Assembly: GCF_006715395.1 (NCBI RefSeq)
Contig: NZ_VFNC01000001.1
Coordinates: 1,612,001-1,676,000 of the forward strand
Source of the DNA: Streptomyces sp. SLBN-31
GTDB lineage: Bacteria > Actinomycetota > Actinomycetes > Streptomycetales > Streptomycetaceae
Reading direction: 5' to 3'
Length of the DNA stretch: 64,000 nt
In this document: piece after piece, positions 25,065 through 32,726 of the stretch
Numbering within the stretch: the stretch's first letter is position 1
How the letters are laid out: each line of letters opens with the position of its first letter
Position numbers and translations under genes: made by a program
The notes under the pieces: generated by a model
What the model saw: only the letters and a program-made list of their open reading frames with translations
The model's database searches: none
Told to the model about the DNA's origin: nothing

Positions 25065-25994
25065 TCAGCGTCGACGCAGACGCAGGGCCAGGGCGGCGCC
25101 GCCGGTGAGCACCAGCACCGCGGCGGCGCCGCCCGCCAGCAGGGGCGCGGACGGACCTGAGTCCGCGGTCCCGGTGGAGGCGACGGGGGTGCTGTCGGGA
25201 CTCGACGGCGCCGGCGTCGCCTCCGTGTTCTGCGCGGGAACGGTCCGCGTACGGCGCTTTTCGGCCGTCGGGGACGGTGAGCCGCTGTTCGTGCGCACGG
25301 CAGTCGGAGTGCTGCCCCTCGTCTGCCCGGCGGCCGGGGTGCCGGCGCCCCCGGCCGCCGGGAACACCACGTCGGAGCACGAGTAATAGGTGTCCGTCGT
25401 GCTGCTGTTCTGCCAGATCGTGTAGAGCACCTGCCGTCCCGTCCGATCGGACGGCAGCTTGGCGGTGATGCGGTAGGCACCGTCCGTCAGCGCCGGGTCC
25501 TTGACCGTGGCGAATGGCCGGTCGGGCAGCTCCGACCAGGTCAGCGGCTTCGTCGGGTCGTAGCCCTGCTCGGTCAGATAGAGCTTGAACGTGCCGGTGT
25601 GCGGGATCGTCGAGGCGTACTTCATGGTGAGCGTCGCGCCCGGCTTCAGCCGCGTCGCCGGCCAGTCAGTGCGGGCAAGGTCCAGGCCCTTGTAGTCGGA
25701 CAGGCCTCCGCTGCACAGCTTTCCGTCCGGAATGGTCTGCCGGTCCCGCCCGTTCACGTCCGCCACGCGCAGGTTGTCCCAGAAGGTGAAGGGGGCGCCG
25801 TTCGCGGCCACGGCCGCTCGGCAGGCCGCCGACTTCGCGTTCGCCCCGCCGTCCGGGGAGCAGGCGTAGGCCCGGCTGACCGGGTCCGTGGGCGCGCCGT
25901 GCGCCTGCGCCGGGCCCGCCGCCCACAGCGGCAGCAGGAACGGGGTCACGAAGGCGGCCGCCAGGGCGGTGCGGTGTGCGGTCATCCGGGGCAT
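25065..25994 (-). CDS. AA10 lytic polysaccharide monooxygenase, membrane/cell-wall tethered
   Basis: This is a 309-residue secreted copper enzyme that oxidatively cleaves chitin or cellulose. The signal peptide ends GPAQA, leaving His as mature residue 1 (HGAPTDPVSRAYACSPDGG); the second histidine-brace residue is in SIPHTGTFKLYLT. Four Cys fit two disulfides. A Pro/Ser/Thr-rich linker (about 205-265) leads to a C-terminal PVASTGTADSG, one TM (LLAGGAAAVLVLTGGAALAL) and RLRRR. This resembles a cell-wall sorting signal, with VASTG close to the class E sortase LAxTG motif. The start is ATG at 25994 with GAGGAG 9 nt upstream. Most Streptomyces AA10 enzymes are freely secreted, so the tether is notable. 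Confidence 0.9.
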   Translation of the reverse strand: MPRMTAHRTALAAAFVTPFLLPLWAAGPAQAHGAPTDPVSRAYACSPDGGANAKSAACRAAVAANGAPFTFWDNLRVADVNGRDRQTIPDGKLCSGGLSDYKGLDLARTDWPATRLKPGATLTMKYASTIPHTGTFKLYLTEQGYDPTKPLTWSELPDRPFATVKDPALTDGAYRITAKLPSDRTGRQVLYTIWQNSSTTDTYYSCSDVVFPAAGGAGTPAAGQTRGSTPTAVRTNSGSPSPTAEKRRTRTVPAQNTEATPAPSSPDSTPVASTGTADSGPSAPLLAGGAAAVLVLTGGAALALRLRRR

Positions 25995-26466
25995 CCGGAT
26001 CGTCTCCTCGGCCGGCGCGGGAACGGGCTGCTCCCGTGGAGTACGGCGAGCCGGCCCCGTGCGTTCACCCGGTGACGTCCGTGGGGTGGGCACTCTTCGA
26101 TCCTCTGAAAACCAACCGGTCGCCCTGTACTCTGCCGGCCGCCCGCCCCGGTGTGCGCCTTCGAGTCCTCATCCGTTTTCGCGGGGTCCCCGCAGGGAAT
26201 GCCTCAACAGACCCTGGCGGCCCACCGGTTTGCGGAAGCGCAGGGTTACACGTGTCGTCGGGAGCCGCCCGAGCGGCGCGGTGGGCCAACTCCACGGCAG
26301 CTAAGGTGAGTCGACGGTCCTGAAAGGGCACCGTCCGTGCCGTCGCACGGTGAGATATCGTGTACGCGGAGTAAGAAACAAACGGCACGCCCCGTTCTTT
26401 CCAGTCCCGGGAGGGTTCAAGTCTTTCCCAGGAGTGTTCGGTTCCGGTCCCAGGAGAGTTCAGTCG
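25995..26466. other. 472-nt divergent intergenic region (LPMO / TetR regulator)
   Basis: No gene is seen. It must hold both promoters. A partial dyad at 26374-26402 (AAACAAACGG ... CCGTTCTTTC) lies 65-93 nt before the regulator start. A GGGAGGGTTCAAGTC stretch near 26409 resembles a tRNA T-arm by chance only. Confidence 0.4.
26374..26402. promoter_or_regulatory. Candidate autoregulatory element of the TetR/ScbR-like gene
   Basis: The imperfect dyad AAACAAACGG-N6-CCGTTCTTTC matches 7 of 10 arm positions and loosely resembles the AT-rich elements bound by gamma-butyrolactone receptors. It sits immediately upstream of such a regulator gene. Confidence 0.35.
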
Positions 26467-27114
26467 ATGGCGAGGCAGTTACGCGCCGAGCAGACCCGCG
26501 CGACGATCATCACAGCCGCAGCAGAACTGTTCGACCGTCGCGGTTACGAATCGACCAGCCTGAGCGACATCGTCGAGCACGCCCAAGTCACCAAGGGCGC
26601 GCTGTACTTCCACTTCGCGGCGAAGGAGGACCTGGCCCACGCCATCATGGAGCTCCAGTCCAAAGCCTCGCGCGAGGTGGCGAACGAGGTGGAGAGCCGG
26701 GGCTACTCCTCCCTGGAGACGCTGATGCGCATCACGTTCGGCATCTCCCGCATGTCCGTCGAGGGTCCGATACAGCGGGCCGGACTCCGTCTCGCGACCG
26801 GTCCGGTCGAGGTGCGCCCGCCGCTCGCCCATCCCTTCACCGAATGGCGCGATCTGGCCTCCCGCAAACTCCACGGTGCCGTCAAGGAGTCCGACATCCA
26901 CCCGGACATCGATATCGAGGCCACCGCGCATGCGCTGGTCAGCTGGTTCGTCGGCACCCGTGTCGTGGGCCGTACCCTCGAACCCGTCGCCCGCCAGCCC
27001 CGCCGGGTCGCCGAGATGTGGCAGGTCATGATCCGCGGCCTGGTTCCGGTCACCCGCCGCGCCCGCTACCTGAGCCTGGCCGCGCGCCTGGAGCGGGAGC
27101 CGAGAACCGTCTGA
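26467..27114 (+). CDS. TetR-family regulator, ScbR/gamma-butyrolactone-receptor-like
   Basis: This is a 215-residue TetR protein. The N-terminal HTH reads RATIITAAAELFDRRGYEST, then LSDIVEHAQVTKGALYFHFA and KEDLAHAIM. This 'VTKGALYFHF' signature is shared with ScbR/ArpA-type autoregulator receptors. The C-terminal ligand domain contains ISRMSVEGPIQRAGLRLATG and LVSWFVGTRVVGRTLEPV, also consistent with that group. The start is ATG at 26467 behind AGGAGAG. No butyrolactone synthase gene is nearby, so it would be an orphan receptor-like regulator. Its last eight codons (LEREPRTV) and stop form the first unit of the 41-bp array that follows, so the C-terminus probably arose or changed with that repeat. 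Confidence 0.88.
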   Translation: MARQLRAEQTRATIITAAAELFDRRGYESTSLSDIVEHAQVTKGALYFHFAAKEDLAHAIMELQSKASREVANEVESRGYSSLETLMRITFGISRMSVEGPIQRAGLRLATGPVEVRPPLAHPFTEWRDLASRKLHGAVKESDIHPDIDIEATAHALVSWFVGTRVVGRTLEPVARQPRRVAEMWQVMIRGLVPVTRRARYLSLAARLEREPRTV

Positions 27115-27475
27115 GCCGCCCCAGTTATGTGGAGCGGGAGCCGAGAACCGTCCGGGCCGCGCCACTCGTCCGGAGTGGGAGCCGAGAAGCGTCCGGGCCG
27201 CGCCACTCGTTCGGAACGGCAGACGAGTAGCGTCCGGGTCGTGCCACTCGTCCGGAGTGGGAGCCGAGAAGCGTCCGGGCCGCGCCGCGCGTCCGGAGCG
27301 GGAGCCGAGGACCGTCTGAGCTGCGCCAGTTCTGTGGAGCGGGAGCCGAGTAGCGTCCGAGCCGTGCCACTCGCCTGGAGCGGGAGCCGAGAAGCGTCCG
27401 GGCCGCGCTGCGCGTCTGACCCCCGCCGTGCGTCTGGAGCGGCAGCCCGGGGCCGTCCGAGCCGCGCGATACGGT
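27090..27475 (+). repeat. 41-bp tandem repeat array at the 3' end of the TetR gene
   Basis: Units starting with GGAG(C/T)GGGAGCCGAG begin at 27090, 27131, 27172, 27213, 27254, 27295, 27336 and 27377, an exact 41-bp period. A ninth, displaced by an 18-bp partial duplication, begins at 27436. A second conserved block CGTCCGGGCCGCGCC follows in each unit. Unit one contains the last codons and stop of the TetR gene; the last ends just before the ARMT1-like gene. 41 is not a multiple of three, so this is not selected as coding repeat. Units differ at several positions, so the array is not brand new. Confidence 0.92.
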
Positions 27476-27482
27476 GAGCCGC

Positions 27483-28652
27483 ATGCCCCACGCCCCGTCC
27501 GCGCCCGTGATCCTCGGCAACGAGCCGGGTTCCTTCCCGCGCAGCGTCCTCGCCGAGCGCCACCCCGCGATCATCCGGCAGGTGCGCGAAGCCTTCCCGT
27601 ACGACCCCGCGACGCATCGCGCCCTCGACGCGCTCCTCGACAGCTGCACCAAGGGCGCGATCGAACCGCTCCCGGCGGCCGCGAGCGACCGGGACCGCTG
27701 GGAGTCCTGGGGCCTCGCCGAGTATGCGGGCCGTTCCTGGTACGACGTGCCGTGGCTGTGGTCGGAGAGCTATTTCTACCGTCAACTCCTCGATGCCGTT
27801 GGCTACTTCGAGCCAGGCCCCTGGCAGGGCATCGATCCGTTCCGCCCCTTCAAGCTCGCCGAACTCCACGCCCCGGAGACGGACGAGGAACTCGCCGCCC
27901 TGGACGGCCTGTCCGCGCGGGACACGGGCCCGGCCCTGCTCCACGGCTCCCTCTGGGGCAACCGCGCCGACCTCGGCTTCCGGCTCTCCGACGCCAGTGC
28001 CGGCACGGCGGCGGCCGTCCCCGGACTGGTGGCCGACGACAGCGACACCCTGTGGTCCCTGCTCCCGCCCTCCGGTACCGGCACGCTGTCCCTGATCGCC
28101 GACAACGCGGGTCGCGAACTGGTCCCCGACCTGGTGCTGATCGCCCACCTCCTCGACGGCGGACGCGTGGAGCGGGCGGTGCTGCACGTGAAGCCATATC
28201 CCTACTACGTCTCCGACGCCACCCCGGCGGACGTCCTCGACGCGGTCCGGCGGCTGGTCGACGCGCCGGGTGCGGCGGCCGCGTACGGCCGTACGCTCTG
28301 GTCGGCGATGACCGACGGCCGTCTCACCGTCCGCGCCCACCCCTTCTCCTGCGCTCCGCTGCCGTACGAGGACATGCCGGACGACCTGCGCCGGGAACTC
28401 GCCGGTGCCACGCTGACCGTGGTCAAGGGCGACCTCAACTACCGCCGTCTGGTGGGCGATCGCCGGTGGCCTCCGACGACCCCGTTCGCCGAGGTCACCG
28501 CCCATTTCCCGGGCCCGGTGGCCGCCCTGCGCACCCTGAAGTCGGATGTGATCACCGGCCTCGACGCCGACACTGAGGCCGCGTTGGTGGCGGCGGAGGG
28601 ACAGCGGTGGCGGACCAGCGGAACGCACGCCCTGGTGCAGGTGCGCGCGTAG
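27483..28652 (+). CDS. ARMT1-like damage-control phosphatase (DUF89 family)
   Basis: This is a 389-residue protein of the DUF89/ARMT1 family, metal-dependent phosphatases that remove damaged or excess sugar phosphates. Diagnostic stretches are VILGNEPGSFPRSVLAERHP, WLWSESYFYRQLL, SLWGNRADLG, IADNAGRELVPDLVL (metal/phosphate site), LHVKPYPYYVSD and VVKGDLNYRRLVGDRRW (closely matching the eukaryotic ARMT1 signature). I use ATG at 27483 with GGTGAG just upstream; a GTG at 27474 is possible. The gene starts only a few bases after the 41-bp array, so the array is its 5' region. It is convergent with the P450 gene with a 6-nt gap. The substrate is not determined. Confidence 0.88.
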   Translation: MPHAPSAPVILGNEPGSFPRSVLAERHPAIIRQVREAFPYDPATHRALDALLDSCTKGAIEPLPAAASDRDRWESWGLAEYAGRSWYDVPWLWSESYFYRQLLDAVGYFEPGPWQGIDPFRPFKLAELHAPETDEELAALDGLSARDTGPALLHGSLWGNRADLGFRLSDASAGTAAAVPGLVADDSDTLWSLLPPSGTGTLSLIADNAGRELVPDLVLIAHLLDGGRVERAVLHVKPYPYYVSDATPADVLDAVRRLVDAPGAAAAYGRTLWSAMTDGRLTVRAHPFSCAPLPYEDMPDDLRRELAGATLTVVKGDLNYRRLVGDRRWPPTTPFAEVTAHFPGPVAALRTLKSDVITGLDADTEAALVAAEGQRWRTSGTHALVQVRA

Positions 28653-28658
28653 GCGTCG

Positions 28659-29921
28659 TCAAGCCACCGACACCGGAAGCGACTTGATCCCGTTGATGAA
28701 GTTGGAGGTCAGCCGCCGGGCCGGTCCCGCCGTCCGCAGGACCGGCACCTCCCGCAGGATCTCCTCGTACAGCACCCGCAGTTGCAGTCGGGCGAAGTGC
28801 GCGCCGAGGCAGACGTGCGGGCCGTCGCCGAAGGAGACGTGCGGGTTCGGTGTGCGGGCGAGGTCGAGGAGGTCGGGGGAGGCGAAGACCCGTTCGTCGC
28901 GGTTGGCGGAGGCGTGGAAGACGACCACCTTGTCCCCGGCGCGGATGCGCCGGCCGGCCAGCTCGGTGTCCTGGGCGGCGGTGCGGCGGAAGGTGAGCAC
29001 GGGTGGATGCCACCGAAGCAACTCCTCCACAGCGGAGGAGAGTTCGAACCTTCCGGCATGAAGTCCCTCGTATCCCGACGGGTGTTCGGCCAGTGCCAGC
29101 AGTCCGCCGGGTGCCGCGCTGCGGACCGTGTCGTTGCCCGCGACGGTGAGCAGGAAGAAGAACATCTCCAGCTCCGCGTCGGCCAGTTCGGGATCGTGGG
29201 CGAGGGTGGTCAGCACGTCGTCGGCCGGGTGGCGGCGCTTGTCCGCGGCCAGCCGCTGCGCGTAGTCGAACATGTCCCGCAGGGCCGCGGGGGAGCGCGG
29301 GTTCACCGGCCTGCCCGCCGCGTCCAGCAGGGGCGGGCCCGCTTCGTCCGGGTCCTGGTAGCCGATGATCCGCTTAGTCCAGTGCAGCAGCAGTCCGCGG
29401 TCGACGGCCGGGACGCCGAGCAGGTCGGCGAGGTTGAGGAGGGCGTATTCGTCGGTCACGGCGGTGACCAGATCGACCGTGCCGTCGGCCGCGCGGGCCG
29501 CCCGCAGTGCCTCGGCGAGCAGGGTGCGGGCCCGTTCCCGGGCGACGGCCGTGAAGCGGTCGACCCGGCCGGGCGTGAAGGCGCGGCTCACCAGGCGTCT
29601 GAGTCTGCCGTGCCCCGGCGGGTCCTGGTTGAGCATCATGCGCCGGATGAAGGGCAGGTCGTCGGGATCGGGGTCGCGGATCTGCGTCGCCCCCACGTAC
29701 GAGGAGTACGTCGCCGAGTCCTTCAGCACCCGCACCACGTCCGCGTGCCGGGTCACCGCCCAGAATCCGGGCCCGGCCGGCCAGCCCAGCACCTCCGACT
29801 CCGCCTGCCAGGCCACGGGGTGATGATCGCGCAGGACGCGATAGGCGTCGTACGGCACCTCGACGGCGTACTGCCGGGGATCGAAGACGTCCGGAACGGG
29901 CGGGGCCTCACGTGCGCTCAT
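28659..29921 (-). CDS. Cytochrome P450
   Basis: This is a 420-residue soluble bacterial P450 monooxygenase. The I-helix oxygen-binding motif is LLTVAGNDTVRSA, the K-helix ExxR lies in VEELLRWHPPVL, and the heme loop is VSFGDGPHVCLGAHFARLQL with Cys as axial ligand. NQDPPGHGRLRRLVSRAFTP is the conserved C-helix region. The AGNDT core and overall layout resemble actinobacterial CYP124/CYP125/CYP142-type enzymes acting on sterol or fatty chains, but family assignment needs comparison. No ferredoxin gene is adjacent. The start is ATG at 29921 (weak ribosome site). It is divergent from a solute transporter, with a perfect palindrome in between. Confidence 0.92.
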   Translation of the reverse strand: MSAREAPPVPDVFDPRQYAVEVPYDAYRVLRDHHPVAWQAESEVLGWPAGPGFWAVTRHADVVRVLKDSATYSSYVGATQIRDPDPDDLPFIRRMMLNQDPPGHGRLRRLVSRAFTPGRVDRFTAVARERARTLLAEALRAARAADGTVDLVTAVTDEYALLNLADLLGVPAVDRGLLLHWTKRIIGYQDPDEAGPPLLDAAGRPVNPRSPAALRDMFDYAQRLAADKRRHPADDVLTTLAHDPELADAELEMFFFLLTVAGNDTVRSAAPGGLLALAEHPSGYEGLHAGRFELSSAVEELLRWHPPVLTFRRTAAQDTELAGRRIRAGDKVVVFHASANRDERVFASPDLLDLARTPNPHVSFGDGPHVCLGAHFARLQLRVLYEEILREVPVLRTAGPARRLTSNFINGIKSLPVSVA

Positions 29922-30017
29922 GGGACCACGGTGACGTGGCGGCCGGTGCCCGGCAAGGCACCGGAAGCCGAGGGCCCCCTGGGGTGCGACGAGCGGATCG
30001 CGGCGGGAACACTTCCA

Positions 30018-30033
30018 TGCTCTTCGAAGAGCA
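30018..30033. promoter_or_regulatory. Perfect 16-bp palindrome TGCTCTTCGAAGAGCA
   Basis: This sits in the 169-nt gap between the divergent P450 gene and the NrtT/SsuA-like transporter operon, 58-73 nt before the transporter start. It is a strong candidate operator for a dimeric regulator controlling one or both units. Confidence 0.55.
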
Positions 30034-30090
30034 CCGGTTCCAGCGATCGATCTGTGGTGATCATGACAGAACCCTGATAGGCATGCCCGC

Positions 30091-31104
30091 ATGGCGTTAC
30101 ATCGATTGCGGGTGGGAAGCCGAGTGCGCCCAGGGCGTCGGTCCGGGGCCACGGGAACCCGGAGGCCGGCGGCCGCTCTGGCCGCTCTGGTCCTGCTCCT
30201 CGCGGGCTGCGGGGAGGGTGGCGGCTCCGGCTCCGCCGACGGCGACGGACTGACCCACATCACGGTCGCCGCACTGCCGTTGACCGACTCGGCCGCGCTC
30301 TACCTCGCCCGGGACCGCGGGCTGTTCGAGAAGGAGGGGCTGAGTGTCCGGATCCAGCCCGTCCAGCAGAGCATCCAGGCGCTGCCGGCCCTGTCCAAGG
30401 GACAGGTCGACGTGATCGCGAGCGCGAACTACGTGACGTTCCTGCAGGCCCACGAGAAGGGCACCCTGGACCTGCGCATCCTCGCCGAAGGCGTTCGTAC
30501 GGCGCCGCACATGATGGACGTCCTCGTGCCCCGGGACTCCGGCATCAAGAGCGTCGCCGACCTCGCCGGCAAGAAGGTCGCCGTCAACATCCTCAACAAC
30601 ATCCAGTCCCTCACCCTCGACGCGATCCTCGACCGGCAGGGCGTCGGCCGGCCCGTGTACCGGCAGATCGCGTTCCCGCAGATGGGGCCGGCGCTGGAGC
30701 GGAACCAGGTCGACGCCGTCCATGCCGTGGAACCCTTCGACAGCGCGATACAGGGGCAGTTGAAGGCGAGGGTGCTGCTGGACGGGGCGACGGCGCCGGT
30801 ACGGTCGCTGCCCATCAGTGGCTACGTCACCACGGGGAAGTTCGCGACCGGTCACGCCAAGGCCGCGGCCTCGTTCCGGCGGGCCATCGAGGCCGCCTCG
30901 AAGATCGCCTCCACCGACCCGTCGGCGGTACGGGCCGAGCTGCCCGAGTACACCAAGGTGACCGCGGAGCAGGCCAGGACCATCCACCTGCCGTCCTACC
31001 CCGCGACCGCGGACGCGGCCCAGTTGCGCCGGCTCGCCCAACTGATGAAGAAACAGGGGCTGTTGCAGAAGGACATCGACCCGGCGACGCTGTTGGTGAA
31101 GTGA
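30091..31104 (+). CDS. Substrate-binding lipoprotein, NMT1/SsuA/NrtT family
   Basis: This is a 337-residue lipoprotein. The signal peptide has lipobox LLLAGC with Cys40. The mature domain shows HITVAALPLTDSAALYLARD, GLFEKEGLSVRI, LSKGQVDVIASANYVTFLQA, LAGKKVAVNILNNIQSLTLD and GPALERNQVDAVHAVEPF, the NMT1/SsuA-like fold for nitrate, sulfonate, taurine or thiamine-precursor uptake. It is the first gene of a four-gene operon with two permeases and an ATPase. Nothing in the sequence fixes the substrate. Confidence 0.88.
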   Translation: MALHRLRVGSRVRPGRRSGATGTRRPAAALAALVLLLAGCGEGGGSGSADGDGLTHITVAALPLTDSAALYLARDRGLFEKEGLSVRIQPVQQSIQALPALSKGQVDVIASANYVTFLQAHEKGTLDLRILAEGVRTAPHMMDVLVPRDSGIKSVADLAGKKVAVNILNNIQSLTLDAILDRQGVGRPVYRQIAFPQMGPALERNQVDAVHAVEPFDSAIQGQLKARVLLDGATAPVRSLPISGYVTTGKFATGHAKAAASFRRAIEAASKIASTDPSAVRAELPEYTKVTAEQARTIHLPSYPATADAAQLRRLAQLMKKQGLLQKDIDPATLLVK

Positions 31105-31110
31105 CGCGGG

Positions 31111-31917
31111 GTGAACGGGCGGACGGGACGACGTCGGGAGCCGTGGCTGGGTCCGGCCGGAGTGCTGATCGCCTTCGGGATCTGCGAGGTCGTCGGGCGC
31201 GTCGGCCTCGTGCGGCGGAGCTACCTCCCGCCCGCCTCCGAAGTCCTCACCCGTGCGGTGCAGTTGGCGGCCGACCGGGCCTTCCTGAACGGCGTCGGCG
31301 CCACCCTGCGTGCGTGGGCGCTCGGACTCGGGCTCGCCGTCGCGATCGCCGTACCGCTCGGGCTGCTGCTCGGCAGCCTGCCGGTCGTCGACTCCGCCGT
31401 ACGCGTGATCGTCGAGTTCCTGCGGCCGCTGCCGTCCGTCGCACTCATCCCCCTGGTGTCCCTGCTGCTGGGCGCCGGCACCGGGACCGAGGTCGCCCTG
31501 ATCGCGTATGCCTCCCTCTGGCCGGTCCTGTTCAACACGGTCTACGGCCTCGGTGAGACAGACCCGCTCGCCAAGGACACCCTGCGCGCCTTCGGCTTCG
31601 GCCGGCTCTCGGTCCTGCTGCGCGTCGAACTGCCCGGCACGGCACCCTTCATCGCCGCCGGCGTCCGGATCTCCGCGGCCTTCGCCCTCATCCTCGCCGT
31701 CGCCACCGAACTCCTCTCCGGCTTCGGCGAGGGCCTCGGCATCTTCATCGCCCAGGCCGGACTGGCCACCGACGGAACCCGCGACGTCCTCGCCGGCGTG
31801 GTCTGGGCCGGCACCCTGGGGCTCGCCGTCAACGGCGCGCTGGTGTGGGGGGAACACCGTCTGTTCCCCTGGACACCGGACCGGCAGGCGACGACCGCCC
31901 GGCGGGTGGGGGCATGA
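31111..31917 (+). CDS. ABC transporter permease, SsuC/TauC-like (first)
   Basis: This is a 268-residue permease with about six TM helices. It begins (GTG) with a cytoplasmic Arg-rich stretch, TM1 is VLIAFGICEVVGRVG, and LPPASEVLTRAVQLA is the family-typical periplasmic loop. The coupling loop reads LRAFGFGRLSVLLRVELPGT (about 165-185), followed by FIAAGVRISAAFALILAVATE. It is 7 nt downstream of the binding protein and overlaps the next permease by 4 nt. It would form the heteromeric membrane core with that permease. Confidence 0.9.
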   Translation: MNGRTGRRREPWLGPAGVLIAFGICEVVGRVGLVRRSYLPPASEVLTRAVQLAADRAFLNGVGATLRAWALGLGLAVAIAVPLGLLLGSLPVVDSAVRVIVEFLRPLPSVALIPLVSLLLGAGTGTEVALIAYASLWPVLFNTVYGLGETDPLAKDTLRAFGFGRLSVLLRVELPGTAPFIAAGVRISAAFALILAVATELLSGFGEGLGIFIAQAGLATDGTRDVLAGVVWAGTLGLAVNGALVWGEHRLFPWTPDRQATTARRVGA

Positions 31918-32726
31918 ACGGGGAGAGGGGGCGTACGTCCCCCACGTCCCGCCGCGCCCTCCTGCTGCGCCTCCTGGTCCTCCTGCTCACCCTGGCCGTC
32001 TGGCAGTCGGTCGCGCGAGCCCACGGCAGCGTCTACTTCCCGCCCCCGAGCCGTATCGCGCGTCGCGCCCACGACCTGTGGTTCTCCGGGCCCGCGCGGC
32101 ACCTCTTCCTCACCGACGCGGCCGTGGGGAACGTCCTGCCGAGCCTGGGGCGGATGGCGGCCGGATTCGGGATCGCCGCCGCCTGCGGGATCGGCCTCGG
32201 CGTGGCGGTCGGGCGGTCCCGGTGGGCGTACGCGCTGTGCAACCCGGTGCTGCAGTTCGCCCGCGCCGTGCCACCGCCGGCCCTGGTGCCCGTCTTCGTC
32301 GTGGTCCTTGACTTCGGCACCCCCATGCAGATCACGGCGATCGCCTTCAGTGCCGTATGGCCGGTGCTGATCAACACGGCGGAAGGGGTGCGCAACACCG
32401 ACCCGCTCCGGCTGGACGTCGCCGCCGTCCTCCGCCTCAACCCCGTCGAACGGCTCGGTTTCCTGCTCCTCCCGTCGGCCCTGCCCCGCATCTTCGCCGG
32501 CCTCCGCCTCAGCCTCTCCCTCTCGCTGATCCTCATGGTCTTCTCCGAACTCCTGCCCGGCACCGCCGACGGCATCGGCTACACCCTCACCGACGCTCAG
32601 TCCCGCTCCGACCTGCTCACCGTCTGGGCGGCCCTGCTCCTGCTCGGCGTCCTCGGCCACCTCCTCAACACCGCTTTGCTCGCGGTCGAACGACGGCTGC
32701 TCGGACAGGGAAGGACGACGGCATGA
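31914..32726 (+). CDS. ABC transporter permease, SsuC/TauC-like (second)
   Basis: This is a 270-residue permease, a divergent homologue of the preceding one. TM1 is LLLRLLVLLLTLAVWQSVA, then the periplasmic YFPPPSRIARRAHDLW. The coupling region is AVLRLNPVERLGFLLLPSAL and the C-terminal helices are LSLSLSLILMVFSELLPG and LLTVWAALLLLGVLGHLLN. The ATG at 31914 overlaps the previous stop (ATGA); a longer in-frame reading from 31845 is not needed. Two non-identical permease genes are less common in the SsuC family, which usually has one. Confidence 0.9.
   Translation: MNGERGRTSPTSRRALLLRLLVLLLTLAVWQSVARAHGSVYFPPPSRIARRAHDLWFSGPARHLFLTDAAVGNVLPSLGRMAAGFGIAAACGIGLGVAVGRSRWAYALCNPVLQFARAVPPPALVPVFVVVLDFGTPMQITAIAFSAVWPVLINTAEGVRNTDPLRLDVAAVLRLNPVERLGFLLLPSALPRIFAGLRLSLSLSLILMVFSELLPGTADGIGYTLTDAQSRSDLLTVWAALLLLGVLGHLLNTALLAVERRLLGQGRTTA

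Noticed and set aside
26405-26425. GGGTTCAAGTC resembling a tRNA T-arm
   Set aside because: No acceptor stem, D-arm or anticodon arm is found upstream; chance match in the regulator's leader.
27127-27477. A 116-codon frame inside the 41-bp array with repeated peptides such as SGSREASGPR
   Set aside because: The period of 41 rotates the frame, there is no convincing start or ribosome site, and peptides differ between units; more likely a by-product of the DNA repeat.
31101-32311. Alternative + strand frames overlapping the two SsuC-like permeases
   Set aside because: They lack TM pattern and motif, while the other frame has complete permease signatures.
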